A DNA stretch of 64,000 bases from Channallabes apus (taxonomy: Eukaryota; Chordata; Actinopteri; Siluriformes; Clariidae). Positions 16,318 through 29,679 of this stretch are shown piece by piece. Both the position numbers and the translations under genes were made by a program. The stretch lies in contig CM060121.1 of NCBI GenBank assembly GCA_030522415.1, forward strand, positions 21,684,642 through 21,748,641, written 5' to 3'. Under the pieces are notes generated by a model. That model made no database searches, had not been told where the DNA came from, and saw only the letters and a program-made list of their open reading frames with translations. Numbering within the stretch: position 1 is the stretch's first letter; each line of letters begins with the position of its first letter.

Positions 16318-16412
16318 GTCATCTATATATACCCTGTAGATCCGGATTTGTGTGAACAGACACACAGTCACAAATTCGTATCTAGGGGAGTATGTAGTTG
16401 ATATATAGACCG
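16318..16412 (+). ncRNA. mir10c: mir-10 microRNA precursor (mir-10c-like)
   Basis: The 5-prime arm at 16330-16352 carries the miR-10 mature sequence, starting TACCCTGTAGATCCGG and ending ATTTGTG. The 3-prime arm at 16371-16392 starts CAAATTCGTATCTAGGGG, the known star strand of miR-10. The arms pair around a loop near 16353-16370, and the stem continues outward with TCTATATAT against ATATATAGA. The GGATTTG ending fits zebrafish miR-10c in HoxBa. Human miR-10a has GAATTTG and miR-10b has an A inside the 5-prime part. miR-10 genes sit 5-prime of Hox4 paralogs throughout bilaterians and repress Hox transcripts. In zebrafish, hoxb1a and hoxb3a are reported targets, and this window carries seed matches in both. 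Confidence 0.97.
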
Positions 16413-16532
16413 CAATGCAACATCAACGGATAAAGAAGACATCAATATATATCTTTAGGATTTCTGTAGCTTAAATTACGTTTACAATTCTGCACGCAAA
16501 AGAAAAATATTCGCTTTGATTGTACATAGATA

Positions 16533-16552
16533 TTTATTATTATTATTATTAT

Positions 16553-16587
<35 letters not shown>
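16533..16587. repeat. (ATT)n(TAG)n microsatellite
   Basis: An ATT tract passes directly into a TAG tract, about 120 bases downstream of the mir-10 hairpin. Confidence 0.97.
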
Positions 16588-17220
16588 AGAATAATTAACA
16601 ATTAATGAAAAGGAAAAGTACAAGTTATTTTAACGGTTAATGGGCAGATGCTCTTGGGATATAAAATGCAGAATAAATGCGCTCTTTGTACGGGGAATGA
16701 CTACAGAGTCTGCTTAAATGCAAAAGACCTTAGTTTTGATTTAGGAGGCTTTGTAACCTGAATTAGTTGATGAATTTTCTATCGATCCTAAACAAGCCTA
16801 GATTTATCTCTGACACGCAGATCACGCCACCTCCATTCTATCACCATTATTAGCGAGTGCATTTAAGAGTCTCGTCAGAGGGAGAGGTTTGCCCTTCCAC
16901 TTGGCATCGCTTTTCATGACTACTGGCCAAAAATAAAGGAGTATTCAAGTTCTAAACATCTGAACCACATTTTGGAGAGGAGTGTGTATGTTCTCATTAA
17001 ACTGAGGTACTCAAGACGAAAGAGAGGGGGAGTCGCTTAGTCTCGGAGGTCTGTGCTTATATAAAAGTCCAGGGTGGCTTTTATCGGCTTGTCAGTTTCC
17101 ACTAATGAGTGTTTTGTTTCCACTGTCAGTTTGTTAAAGTCTAACCAACACATTAAAATATGAAACGTGGTTATACAGTCCCAAACTGTGCGTTGATATT
17201 GAACACAGCCTAAGCTGCCT

Positions 17221-17394
17221 TTTCTCGTTTCCTAATCCGGGAATTGGAAGGATGCACGCCATTGGCTACCGCTGTCACGTGGACTCTTAACTTTGTTCAC
17301 TTGACAGAAAGTAGGAGGGTTTTACGAAACAGGAAAACGAGTAAAGGGATAGATATAAATTTTAGTATATTTTGTGTGCAATTCAAAGAAATTA
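17221..17394 (+). promoter_or_regulatory. hoxb4a promoter: NF-Y box plus USF E-box
   Basis: CCATTGG (reverse CCAAT, NF-Y) at 17259-17265 and CACGTG (USF-type E-box) at 17276-17281 lie 11 bases apart, 114-136 bases before the hoxb4a ATG. NF-Y and USF1/2 acting together on such a pair are established regulators of the human HOXB4 promoter. The presence here of the same pair, in the same order and close spacing, points to conservation. An upstream TATAAAAG at about 17059 may mark another start. Confidence 0.6.
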
Positions 17395-19005
17395 ATGGCC
17401 ATGAGTTCCTATTTGATCAACTCCAACTATGTGGACCCCAAGTTTCCACCGTGCGAAGAGTACTCCCAAAGCGACTACCTACCTAGTCACTCTCCGGACT
17501 ACTATAGCGCCCAGAGGCAAGAGCCATCGTTCCAGCATGAATCGATCTACCATCAGCGGTCGGGCTGCGTCGATCCACCCTACTCGTCGTGCCAGGGTCC
17601 AGGGCAGCCCTCTGTGGTGATGTCTCCTCGGGGTCACGTACTAAACCCTGCTGCACTCTCGACCCCTCTTCCAGAATCAAGCCACCCCTGCGACTCGGTA
17701 ACTCCGAGCCCTCCGCCTGCTTGCGGTCAGACCCCTATTAACCAAAGCACTCCTTCGGCCACTTCACGAAAGGATCCCGTGGTGTACCCCTGGATGAAAA
17801 AGGTGCACGTAAATATCGGTAAGTGCAGCTAAACTTCTTTTGCTTATGCGTCGCCGTGCGCAAACATTTCACATACTCTAGAACTCCTAATGCGGTGTGT
17901 TAAAATGTATTGGTCCCCATGCGTAGCAGCCCTTGGTCGAGATTTACGATCGGCTGTTTGCAGGGCAATATAATTACATCCCCCATAAATTTTTATTGCA
18001 CTTCTTCTCAAAGTACCTTTAAAGTCTGTGCGACCTACTCGTTCAAATTTCATCCCATGAAGGTTTTATGAGTTCTCTGGTAACCCATAAGTTACGGTTT
18101 ATGTTTTGGTAATTTGATTTTAAGTGGATTGATGAAAAAACGCATATTTTGCTATGTCACCTCAATATTGTTTTATGACAGATAAGATATTGACGTTTTT
18201 AAGTACAGTAATAACAAAGCAAACAAACGTCTTTAGGCCTGTACTATTATTCTGTAGTAATTAACAAGTTTCAAACCGTTTATTGAGTGTACTGGAATAA
18301 GGACAAATTTGCCATCAGTGTACTTTCAGTTTACTTTAAAATGTAACTTTTAAATTACCATTAAATTACAACTATATTATAACACAGATGCAATGTTGTT
18401 AAACACTTTTGATGTGGTATTTCATATGCTTTTCAACCCGGAAAGCAGTATATTTAACATGTTGTGACTAAAGCTGGCTACTTTATGTTTGACTGTAAAG
18501 TTTTCAGATTGTGCAACAATTGCCGTTATTTTTATGTTCGTGATTTATATAAAGTTTAAACAAAATTACGCATTTAGATTATAACCATGTATGGGTTACA
18601 CGTGTATGTAATGAATGTGCTTTATTTGCGTGCATTAAGTAAATTTTTGTGCGGCTTTTGTTAATGTCTTTGCTCTGTTTCCCCGCAGTGAGCCCGAACT
18701 ATTCGGGGGGAGAACCCAAGCGCTCACGCACAGCTTACACGCGACAGCAAGTTCTAGAGCTGGAGAAAGAGTTCCACTACAACCGCTATCTTACTCGCCG
18801 GCGTAGGGTGGAAATCGCCCACACCCTTTGTCTCTCAGAACGACAGATAAAGATCTGGTTTCAAAATCGACGTATGAAGTGGAAGAAAGACCATAAGCTG
18901 CCCAACACGAAGATCCGCTCCAGCAACTCGGCCAACTCGAGTTTAAACGGCGGCCCCTTGTGCAGTAATCAGAACCGTTCTAATGGACCTGCGCAGACTC
19001 TATAG
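17395..19005 (+). CDS. hoxb4a: Homeobox protein Hox-B4a
   Basis: Exons 17395-17818 and 18689-19005, with an 870 bp phase-1 intron (donor GTAAGT, acceptor CCCCGCAG). The product is 246 aa, the fish Hoxb4a length. I chose the ATG of [19 protein letters not shown], the invariant group 4 start, over an in-frame ATG seven codons upstream that adds non-conserved residues. YPWM is at about 131-134 and the homeodomain at about 151-210 ([20 protein letters not shown], helix 3 [14 protein letters not shown]), followed by the group 4 motif DHKLPNTK. It is a nuclear factor setting the r6/r7 border and posterior hindbrain identity. Its NF-Y/USF promoter pair and the upstream DR5 and mir-10 fit the conserved Hox4 neighbourhood. 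Confidence 0.97.
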
Positions 19006-20097
19006 CTTTCTTGCTATATCAGAAAGACACTTATTTTAAGACCTCAGTTTAAGGAGTGAGGCTCTAGAAATTCTCATCGCTTGTAAACAACATGGATATT
19101 ATATGAAGTGAGGTAATGATAAGATGCACAGGGGAAAAAATAACACAAATGAGGAGAAGACTCGAACTCAAACAGTTCTACATTTGTGCTCACTCTAAGT
19201 TCAGTTCTATCCTGTGCCCTTCTTGGTTCCTGCTCCCTCGACCCCACCATAACAACAGAAGGCAGCAGACAGTTTTCAGATTTGGTGAAGATGGATCCCT
19301 GCTTCATCTTTAATCATGCCAAACTCAGTCCCATTTGTCATGTTTACTCTGTGGCACAAAGGATGAACCGTAGGCCTGCCCATTACCTCGACGTCTAGAA
19401 TTGTGCCTAATAAATGAGTCTCCTTGTTTTGTCAAGAGCCATTTTCAAAACCCCCTTTCTTGCTGGCTTGTAGCCTACAAAAGTAGCCGAACGCTGTTCT
19501 CTTAATATTAAGCTTCTCTTCCTCTCTAACGTTACTCTCACAATTAATATTTTGTTTTGCATTTGGGACTGATTAAGACTGTGTGAGGGCTAGATGTCCT
19601 TCCTTGAACATAGGAGAACCTTACTGGTCACGTTTTGTGTCCAATTATTTAGCATTTCAAATTGAGAACACAGAAATAAGACGGCGTGTACGAACATATC
19701 TGCTTTGGATTTTATTAATATTTAGAAGAACATTAGAACAGTTAAATCAAAGTGGGCATATAGATACTCAAAACAATACAATGCAAAATTATTTAAAATG
19801 AGCACTGCTAAATACTATTTGAATTACCTCAGTTGATTTTTTTAAATGTCTTTATTGTCTATTTTTATGAAGTGATACGTTTGAAGTCATTTTATCAGAA
19901 TGCAGTTTTCTGCAAAAATATCACCATTTATTTGTAAGTTGCAATGTAATTTAAATATTCGTGTCGCCAGGGCTGTGTAGAGAAAATGCGTATATTGCAT
20001 GAATGAATGAGCTACACAATTTTTTCCCTTTATTACCTCAACTTTTAATTCCAGTTTTGTTCTAAGTCTCAATAAACATATGCACGTGTCATCTTTT

Positions 20098-20133
<36 letters not shown>

Positions 20134-20330
20134 ATTACTTTTAATGTGCTGATATTTTATCGTTTCTGAGAGTATCTTTTACATTCCAAAGATCAGTCTT
20201 CCTGGTGATAATGTATTTTCTCATTTTTTCGTATTTCTATGTCTTCTTCTTTCTGCCTATAGGCCTTTCACTGTACACCTTTGTTATGTGTAAATAGTTA
20301 TAGAAATTTAATAAATAAAAAATAATAATC
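19006..20330 (+). other. hoxb4a 3-prime UTR and downstream flank
   Basis: Sequence after the stop with a poly(A) signal AATAAA at 19409-19414 followed by T/G-rich sequence, giving a UTR of about 0.4 kb. Further AATAAA copies near 20310 could end a longer form. A (TTTC)n tract lies at 20095-20132. The short frames here have no recognisable domain. Confidence 0.5.
20095..20132. repeat. (TTTC)n microsatellite
   Basis: About nine TTTC units. Confidence 0.97.
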
Positions 20331-23300
20331 ACAGTATTTTTCTCGTGTCTTGTCCTCTTGTGGAGTTCTATAGCAGATGTGCTAGGTGGAGACGTTAACT
20401 GCGATTAGTCGTAATACCAACAGATAAATAACAAACATTTTTCATTGAATCTAGGTCAATTAGAGCCACGTATTTGTAAAACAATTGGAAGTGTCCTGTC
20501 CTAAATATCACTGTATAATTTATATCGTTGTTTTTCGTGTAATCTTAGTGCATTAGACACTGCAATCATTTTCTAAATCACAAAATCACCTTGTTTGAGA
20601 TTTCTCCTTAATTTAATGTTGCGCACCCCTCTGTTTCTTGAAGCAGAGCAGGACAATTTAAATGCGTTCCTCCGTTTGAACACAAGGCAAGAAAAAGTTT
20701 GTAGTTCTTTAGGATTTAATGAGTATAATTTTTGCACAGAGGTGTTGGGTGTTTTTGCCAGCACAAGCTGTGATTTTATTGCAAAGGACCGGGCCAGTGC
20801 CATAGCTCAAACGCTGACAACCAAATAGATAATCAAGAAGACAAATGGCTTCTTTAGGATTGCACAGCCTTCGTATTAATTTTCATTTTCTTTTCTTACA
20901 GTAGGTATCGAAAATATAGAGCCGGAGAAAATAGAATTCCGTTTGCCGGTGTTGAACAAAGTGCGGTTTTAAATTGGCCTCCTACCTTTTTGTGCTATCT
21001 AAAAAATTTTCGATTACTTGCCTTTTGACATCAGCGTGTCTTTTCGACACATACCCCGCTTCAGCCATTTGTATGTTTTAAAATGTCTTTCAGTTGCTAA
21101 AATAATAAACTTCAGCATACTAAGCACAAAATGAGAAGCACACCATATATTTAATATACACATTGTCTACAGGTTATTTACGTAAAAATAACATTGAATA
21201 TAAAAATCTAGAAAGCATCCACGTTTTAACGTCACACATCTAAAACAATAAACACGCGAAGACATCACGATGTAAATTACAAATGGTGTCTGAATATTAT
21301 GTTAAAATTACACATTACACACTACTTATGGGTCCATCATATTTCACCACGTAAAGACTTTCTTAGAAATTAAATATATTCGTGTGTGGTATCTAATATA
21401 ATGTCACCATGGAATTCTATTCTCGTTTGAGAGCCTGCCGTATTTTAGAAAAAGGCCTCGGCCACGAAGGTCTGAATAGTGTGAGCAGATTTCTTTTAAG
21501 GGTTTCAAAAGTTCATCTCTATTATTTGTAGACAGATGCCTGAAGAAAAATGTGAGAATTATACAAAAAAATCATTAATCACAGCTTCTCTTTAAACAAG
21601 TCCTCTCTCTATTGTTATTCAGCAGCACAACTGCACAGACCTTCTGCTAGGAGGGCAGTAAGATCTTGGAGGACACTTGAAGACACCCCCTCCTTTCTCA
21701 ACCACCTATTACCAAGCCATTCCACAAGAAAAGTTTTTTTTGTTCCTTGATCAAAATTCTTGAAGAAATTATTGCACAAATGAAAATCTTCACCGGGCAA
21801 GAAATGTCAACAATTAAGGTAAAAGCTTTGTTTTGTTTAATAGATTTATTGCCTTATGTCCCCGTCCTCACAGCCGGATAGCATCGGCACAAATGTCGTA
21901 GTGTCTTTTTGGCCGCTTTGATAGGTCCGTTGTGACATTGTGCATGCGTTGTGTTTGTATGTTTTAATGAAGGATGGTTCAACTGTTTTTTGTTTGTTTG
22001 TTTGTTTGTTTGTTTTTTGCTGACACCTTTATAATGAGATCAAGAACTGTCTTTATGTTACTGTCTCCAAAAGGTTGAAAGGTTGAGATTTGTTTTGAGA
22101 CAGGAGTGGGGGGAGGGCAGTTGGGGGTGGAGATAGAATGTGGATTAATATTAAGACTTAAAATATGCATATGTGGTAAACGATTGGTATATAAATTAAA
22201 TTCGTATTTGCTTCATATTTGCTTTCTTTGTTTCAAACGAAGTTGTTGTTTTGTTGTTTATTCTTTGCTTGCTCACGTAATGTCTGGTATATGGCTGTTT
22301 ATTTCTTTTGCAAGTCATATTGCGTTTTGCACTACGTTGCAGTTCTGTTGTTTCAAAGCGTTTGGGTGGCACACAGGTGCAAAAACGGCTGGCTTCTATA
22401 GTTAATTGTTCAATGCTCTATTGGCCAGAGAAGAATTAAGAGGACGATGCAGAATGTTTCGAAAGCAGAAACAATTTGCCTAAAACAAACGGCATGTAGC
22501 AAATTGCTTCGATGCTTTTGCTTGTCGTTGTGTGCTCAGATGAGCACGGCTGCATCTGATAACACACTCACCGCCATTTAACCCCTGCGAATCAATCGCT
22601 ACCGTATATTGAAAAAGATCGGCAGCTCTGGCTCATGGCATTTACACCCCCCTGTGGACCCTGCTTGTATGAAGAGTGGTCAACAGAAACAAATTGTAAA
22701 AAAAATAGAGGAATTCGAATCGGGATAACGGATGAGGGAAAAAATCAATTCTTGGACAGAATGGCTGCAATAGGTTCAAACAGGGGACACGTTTTTCTGA
22801 CCGATTAGGTCTGTTGCGAAGGCACAGACTGACCCTTTGAAACCCTTGACCCGGCACAGGCTGGACTACGCTCTGTGTTCCATTGCCAGCAAAGGCCCGG
22901 GGCGAGTTTGTCATAACAGCGCGGTCGGGGCACTGTAACCTCAGGGCACTATGCTATCTCTTTCCTCAGACAGTCGTGTAAACCAACGGGGCCCTTAAAA
23001 CAACAAGAGTCGCGGCCTTGCCAAGACCTTTTCTTCCACGTGTCTTTTTTGTGTTCAGGTTTCAAACCCCTTAGATTACACGTTGACCACATATATCATG
23101 CTTTGCAGCACACCCATTCAACATCTCTCAGCTACCTCCCCAGATCCTGAGTGAAGCTGTTCCTTTCAGAAGTTGTTTATGTGCGAGAGAAAACGTGAGG
23201 CGCTCTTTGCAGCTTTTCATATGGCAGCTCTTCATATTGCATCACCCATACGCTCCCTTTTCTTTCTGATATTGGTCTGTATTCTCATCCGTAAAGCCAT

Positions 23301-23506
23301 CCAAGATTTGTTGGAAGGTTCAGCCACTTGGCCCTGTAGCACTGTTGTGGTGGTGTGGTGCCTGCTTTAACTCACGCCACTAATTGCGAAACAAATAGCC
23401 TTCGCGCATTGCTGAATTATTATTCTGAAAAGCCGCAGAGCGGAGGTCAGCACTGCCTAGTCACAGAGATATATAGCCAGCGCGCGCCAGCTTTGTGTCC
23501 TGTACA

Positions 23507-23509
<3 letters not shown>

Positions 23510-23548
<39 letters not shown>
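23510..23548. repeat. (TC)n microsatellite
   Basis: About 19 TC units. Confidence 0.96.
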
Positions 23549-23551
<3 letters not shown>

Positions 23552-24041
23552 GTGTGTGGACACATATTAAGAACGGCAAATAGCCACTGTGAGTAATTCC
23601 AGCAGGATCATTATTTTACCCGCGATTTTTGTAATCTCGGATACACCATCCTCTCTAAACATAGCTTACTAAAACTATTTAGAAATTTTGTATATTCTTT
23701 TATTTTGAGAGTCGTGACTCAATACTCAATTACTTTCCTTTAACCTCCTATCTTCTCAACTGGGTGCTCTTCTTTTGATATTAATATTTAACTAACTCAG
23801 TGGTTGCTGTGATAGAGACACCATTATGGCCACGGACAGGCAAGAGTAATGAGCGTGCTCGCTGAAGAGGAATATTCTGAATTTCGAGGAACTTTTGCAT
23901 TTAATCCAAAGTTTCTAAAAACATAGCAATGAACTGAATGTTAATATAGAAATAATATAATTATGACGAGAAATAATAAAAATAATTATAAAATTGATTT
24001 CCCTCCTAACCAGACAAACTACATAGGCTAACAGATGTTTA

Positions 24042-24111
<70 letters not shown>

Positions 24112-24153
24112 TATTACTATTTATTAATATTTATTACTGTTATACTCATATAA

Positions 24154-24191
<38 letters not shown>
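24042..24191. repeat. (AAT)n and (ATT)n inverted trinucleotide tracts
   Basis: AAT repeats at 24042-24070 are followed by ATT repeats at 24078-24112 and 24157-24191. The tracts are mutually complementary and could fold back. A further ATT tract lies at 24498-24536. Confidence 0.95.
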
Positions 24192-24192
<1 letters not shown>

Positions 24193-24496
24193 CTGTTTGT
24201 GGTCTGTATTGTACAACCTGTTCGTTAAAACCAATTTCACCTGACCTTAAAACAAATATTTAACCCGTTTTGCTTAAACAAATGTTAAATAAATGAAGAT
24301 TTTTGCCATGACGCGCTGCTATCCCGCGGTGTTGCGCACAGAAAGGCGTTTCAGATAGGGTTGACAGATTTACGGGACACAATAATAGAAGGGTTAGGCT
24401 GAGCCGTAAATCAATCACCTCTGTATAAACCGAACGTTTATAGCCATAATTTGTTTACATCTAAACATTTCAGCTTATTTTTTAGTATAACAACAA

Positions 24497-24497
<1 letters not shown>

Positions 24498-24536
<39 letters not shown>
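24498..24536. repeat. (ATT)n microsatellite
   Basis: About 13 ATT units. Confidence 0.96.
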
Positions 24537-25924
24537 GCTTTTTCGCACGCGTCCCTATCTATGAATTAAGGTTATTCACTTTGCAATAGTGAGTCTGTTG
24601 GAAATGAATTAACAGTAGATGTTGAAATTGTTTCATTTACGTTGTCCTGTAGAAGGATATTAATAAAATCTCGCTCTTCTGACGTGTATTCTTCATTAGA
24701 GGAATACACTTGCATTTTAAAAGTCATATGTAAAGATCCAGCCCCTTAGAAATCCATGAACGAATCCAAAAAATAATACACAATTAGATGCTAGTGTTTT
24801 AATTCATCCAGTTACTTAACTGAGGCGGGATTTCAACCTTTGGCGTACCATAATTAATACACAGTTGTGTTTATGTAACACATTATGGCATTAGTTTTTC
24901 TAGTTTTCATAAACAAATGTTGCAACGTGATCTGCATCACAGATTGGCATTTCTTATCAAATTGTATTAGCTAATTGAGTGTGAGATAACTTTTTCCTCA
25001 AAGGAGTAAACGCCACACGTTCCGCACTTTGCAATTGCTTTATCGATGCTCCGAGCTGTTTTGACTGCTGTTGTAGTGAAAGGAAAATAGTAAGTGCTCT
25101 GAATGTAGACTTTTCGATGCACAAAGCAATTATTCCTATTGTTTGTCCTTCATCATTCTACGCAGGACTATGCTTCATGTCTATTGTTTCGGTCTAGCTC
25201 TAAGGAGAATCTGCGCTTTTGTTTCCCAGTGCTGAAGCTCTTCTTTGATGCATGCTACCTGTCTTCAATTCGCATAAATATACAGATTGTAAGAGTCTTT
25301 AAATCAACATCGAATATTAAATATGTTGTTGAAAACCGGCAGATTTACCCACGGACATATGGAATTATTTTCTAAACTGGTTTCTATATTATAACATAAC
25401 GCTTGATTGCTGTATCAAAATTTCTGGCATTGTCGTAGTGGTGAAAGTAGTGTGAACGTGATATCAGTTTTAATTCCAGCAGTCATTCGTCATAGGGCTT
25501 GTTATCATAAATATTTTCTTGGGAGACAAACCTAGCATTATATATATTTTATCTTTTTAATGTATGTGCAGTATATTGTTTCTCTTTAGCCAAATTATTA
25601 TGTCAACAAAAAAAATGCATTTTTATGCATTTTAAGTTTCAAGAAAACCTAAATCCATACATTTGTCAAAATAAAATAAATAAAAACCCCGATCAATTGT
25701 AAAATATTTCTTATTATTAAAAGAGAGAAAAAAACATGAAAACTAAAATCAATACACAAATACAATCATGACAAACGCACAAGTGGAAGACGTTTTTAAT
25801 TATATGCATATGCCTCGGTGTCTGGTATATCACATCTACTTACCGTGTAACTCTTGAAACAAGAAATGTGTATATAACATTTATTTTTGCTGTGCCAGAA
25901 ACAAAAGCAACTTATAGTATAGCT

Positions 25925-26330
25925 GTGCAGTGTTGGTTCATAGTGGTCCCGCAAGCGTGCAAGCCGAGGTACCCCATCCCCCTCCTGGTCACGTGATTCA
26001 TTAAATAATTAATGCAGTGGTTGCAGAATAGATATGTATTCCTCAGGAATATCGCAGACATGGTCTCCTAGTGTCTGACGTGAAATTCAACTGCCCTTTT
26101 AAAAACAAGTCCTATAGCAGAGCGAAAAAAACCAAAGGCAAAGAACCTCACGGAGGCTGCAATAAAACAAATTTGGTCGGGGAGCATCACCGTCTGGAGC
26201 TTGTGAGTATATCATAAATCGGGGAACCACGCGAGGACCTCCGCCGCCATTCTTCCATGCTTGCCCATATCCCTGCATTTATTTGATTTTTGGTGTTGTG
26301 GTAAATATCATCCATAAATATTCATCTTGA
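25925..26330 (+). promoter_or_regulatory. Candidate distal hoxb3a promoter or enhancer
   Basis: An island with GGTCACGTGATT at about 25987 (E-box), an ATTAAATAATTAATG homeodomain-site cluster at about 26001, TCATAAATC at 26212-26220 and a potential splice donor CTT|GTGAGT (GT at 26203-26204). The combination of E-box, Hox-type sites and donor resembles the proximal promoters of the Hox genes in this window. No frame here encodes a Hox protein. Function is inferred. Confidence 0.35.
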
Positions 26331-26441
26331 TCATTACTTTTCATCCTGCATGTTTCAAAAACCCATTCCATCGTACGATCATACGAACTTTACCGACAGC
26401 AAGATTTCACTGCTTCGCATTATACACAATTCATATAAAAG

Positions 26442-26444
26442 TGC

Positions 26445-26506
<62 letters not shown>

Positions 26507-26520
26507 ACAATCGAATAGTA

Positions 26521-26611
<91 letters not shown>
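26442..26611. repeat. (TA)n-(TA)n-(GT)n compound microsatellite
   Basis: Two long TA tracts separated by a short unique spacer, then a GT tract. The TA blocks are self-complementary. Frames through it are Tyr-Ile and Cys-Val repeats and are spurious. Confidence 0.97.
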
Positions 26612-26612
<1 letters not shown>

Positions 26613-27829
26613 CTTCTTGTTCTTCTTTGGCTTACTGTCACCATATCCTTTTTTCTAGATCTGCATGTCCCTCTCTCCCTGTCTCTCCCTCTCCCACTCC
26701 CATATATTCAGCCAGCTACTTTGCTTGATTTATAGTGAGGTGTGTGTCAGCGGCAGCGGGGCTGCCATTGTGTATTTGAGAGTGAGTTGCGTTGTTTATG
26801 ACCGTCTTCGCAATAAATCATCTCTCCTGGAATATAGCGATGATACGCGGAAGTTAATAGAAAATTCAAGGATTCGCGTACAGCTTACTATCTTGTTCGT
26901 TTTCAAAGGACGCTGTGTAGTTTTTGCCCGTATCACTCTCCATGCGAAGGTGATTATCGAGGGCTAGAAACGGCAATGGATCAGGTTTAATATGAAAGCT
27001 AAGTAGCTCTAGTTATTGAGTTATTGCATATGAGCCTACCAATTAAGGGAAGATGTGTTTAAATTTGGCAGTGCGGGAACCACCTAGTAGGTATGTAAAT
27101 ATCATAAAAGCCCTCGCGACCGCCTGAAAATTTATAGCCAGGGGTCTTACACTTGAGCTTCAGGCGGCTTTCGCCAGAACATAAAAAAACTTATCTTGGA
27201 TACAAACTTAGTACAGCGGACATGAATCGGTTTGAGCGATAACAGCCAGACCACAGAACTGGTTGAGTTTAAGGTCGCCCACAAACTAGATATACTTCAG
27301 AATTATTTACATATATGGGAGTGTTTAATATTTACTGTTTTCACAGTACAATGCATCAATGAAATACAAACACAGAAAATGTAATATAAATTGACGTATT
27401 CTTTATCACGGAATAAGCAGAAGATGAAATAATTGTACCTTCAACGGTGCTTATCATGCTGAAAGAAATAGATCCTGTTTGTAGCTAGCTTACACAAATG
27501 AGGAGGTTTGTCTGCACTACCCATTGCATCGTTTATGACGTGTCTGTTTTCGTTGAGAGTGTATATATGTGAGGTGCAACAGTTTTTTTTAATAAGGAGT
27601 CATTTTTTGAAACATTCTTTTATTCGCATTTTATTAATGTTCATATGATATAAACCATTTGTATAATACACTGCACATAGGAATATCATCAATGTATACT
27701 GTTGAAAACAGTCTACCAATCACAGGTAATAATAATTTATTTATTCATTTGCCTGCCGTAATCACCTTATCCGGGTCAGGGTGGATCTGGAGATTTGTTT
27801 GGAAAGGACACTGTCCATAGTTGGAACAC

Positions 27830-27831
<2 letters not shown>

Positions 27832-27913
<82 letters not shown>

Positions 27914-27956
27914 AATGATGATGCTGATAATGATGCTGGTGATGATGCTGATAATG
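27832..27956. repeat. (AAT)n(AAC)n(GATGCT)n microsatellite
   Basis: AAT then AAC tracts, followed by a degenerate GAT/GCT-rich tail. Confidence 0.96.
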
Positions 27957-29208
27957 ACTTATTATTACCTGGCCTTATTTCTTTCACCAATTCATTTTGC
28001 TGGACCATTTTTAGAACCATTTTTTAAAACAAAATTACAAAAATATTTGACTGTTATCTAATATCAATGAGTGCAGTTGCATGGGGTGCAGGGTAGATTG
28101 TCAATAATAATTCCTAAGCTCATTTTGGAAGATGCTTTGTGGGGCCCTTACTGGGGAAATTTTTTTTTCAGGAGCTCAACAAGCATAATACAAGGTAACT
28201 CATATGTGATTTGTCCTTGCGTGGTCAAGCGTTAAAAGTAACGTTAAATACGGAGCAGCTATATTCATGTTAACGTTCTATAATTTAAACATGCCATTAC
28301 TATGAAGTTGCGATAAGTGATCATTGGTAGTCTTAGTAGTGGTAGTAGTAGTAGTTGTTGTAGTAGTTCTGTAGTTATTGCTTAACACTGACAAACAATT
28401 TTTTTCAAAGATTTACAAGGCTACAAGAAATACGACCGTAAATACCCAAACCTAGAAGAAAGCATTTGGTAACTCTGTGATTATAGCGGTATATGCACAT
28501 GTATGGCATTAGATTAGATTCGCTAGACCTCAAATACGAAGAGTTAGAACGAAATTCTACGTTTAACTACAAGTTATCAAAACAATAACCGTTTTGGTTT
28601 ATATAATTTCAGTTTAAACATAGCAGCAATAATGCGTTGTGATGTAAAATAAGTTTGCCTAAAATGTAATCCTCTCTCATATATATTGCCAACTACGCGA
28701 CAAAAATTTGAGACCCAAATGTGATATTTCCAGATATATTAATGAAGAGCAAAGATACTTTATAGTTGTCAATGTATTTCTATAAGTATATTCTAAAAAA
28801 CCCAGACCATATGATTTGGCGTATGTCTGCTATTTTTATCAAGCAATTAATTTGCATAGTGCTAAACTAGTTCGTTTTATGAGGCTTGATTTATAGAATA
28901 AAAAAACGATAAAACGTTCTGAGAATGGATTTTAAAATCTCGCCGATTCATGAAGGTCGTCACGGAAATGCAATTAAAACGCATAGAAAATGACGAAATG
29001 TGAAGAAATTTTAAAAATGCCGAAAATATATCCAGGGCCATTGAGTTCTTGATCGGGGATAGCATTACCTGCAGTGTTCGAAGCAGTACACCCTTTTTAT
29101 GTGACCTCTGCAAATAGCACGTGTACTACCTCCACACTCGAAAAAATGTGAGGTTTCCTCTTTGTCTCCTTTCTCACGTTCAATTATACGCGCGCACGTG
29201 TATGGTTA

Positions 29209-29229
29209 TGTGTGTGTGTGTGTGTGTGT

Positions 29230-29270
<41 letters not shown>
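29209..29270. repeat. (GT)n(GA)n microsatellite
   Basis: GT units pass into GA units. Homopurine-type GA tracts can form triplex structures. Confidence 0.97.
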
Positions 29271-29274
<4 letters not shown>

Positions 29275-29665
29275 TTATCTTAGGGTATTGTACGAAGCCA
29301 ACACACAAAGCATTCAGGAAACAAGGCCAAGTGTATTTGCTTACCTTCCGAATGTTTACCATATAATTTGTAAAATGCTAATAAAAAAAAATCCTTTTTG
29401 CAGTTAACAATAATGTTCAGCAACAGTGTTTACAAAATATCATCATATCTAAATAGTCATATTTCTGAACATGCAGTTAGAACTCGTTTTCTAGAATCTA
29501 TGTCCGAAAACTCAACCAGCTATCGGAAAGAGACTAGTTATGCTCGCCTTTGCTAAAACCCCCAGGTTGCAATGACCATATGTCCCATGTGTTGGTCCAG
29601 AAGCCGAGCACTTCCCCATTGGGCAGAGGATGTCTTCTCCACCCTGTGTGTTCTGTCAGTCCACT

Positions 29666-29679
29666 GGTTCACTAGTTCA
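29666..29679 (+). promoter_or_regulatory. Candidate nuclear receptor DR2 element
   Basis: GGTTCA-CT-AGTTCA, two perfect RGTTCA half-sites with two bases between them, in a more balanced-composition island between hoxb4a and hoxb3a. DR2 can bind RAR/RXR. The site is short and could arise by chance, so confidence is moderate. Confidence 0.4.

Larger units (their letters stand above)
8201..17394. other. hoxb5a-hoxb4a interval
   Basis: About 9 kb without protein-coding genes. It holds a candidate regulatory block at 8640-9080, TC/CA, ATT, CA and TAG microsatellites, a retinoic acid type DR5 at 13798, a CpG-rich block at about 13780-14430, the mir-10 hairpin at about 16318-16412 and the hoxb4a promoter. 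Frames at 12182, 14131, 14151 and 14501 show no domain and include repeat-encoded tails. Confidence 0.7.

Noticed and set aside
22642..22914. Minus-strand frame, and TGACCC repeats near 22829-22850 considered as a retinoid element
   Set aside because: The half-site copies are separated by 11 bases, which is not a recognised RAR/RXR spacing, and the frame shows no domain.
27795..28061. Frames rich in Asn, Ile/Thr or Leu considered as low-complexity proteins
   Set aside because: They arise from the AAT/AAC repeat and have no flanking coding features.
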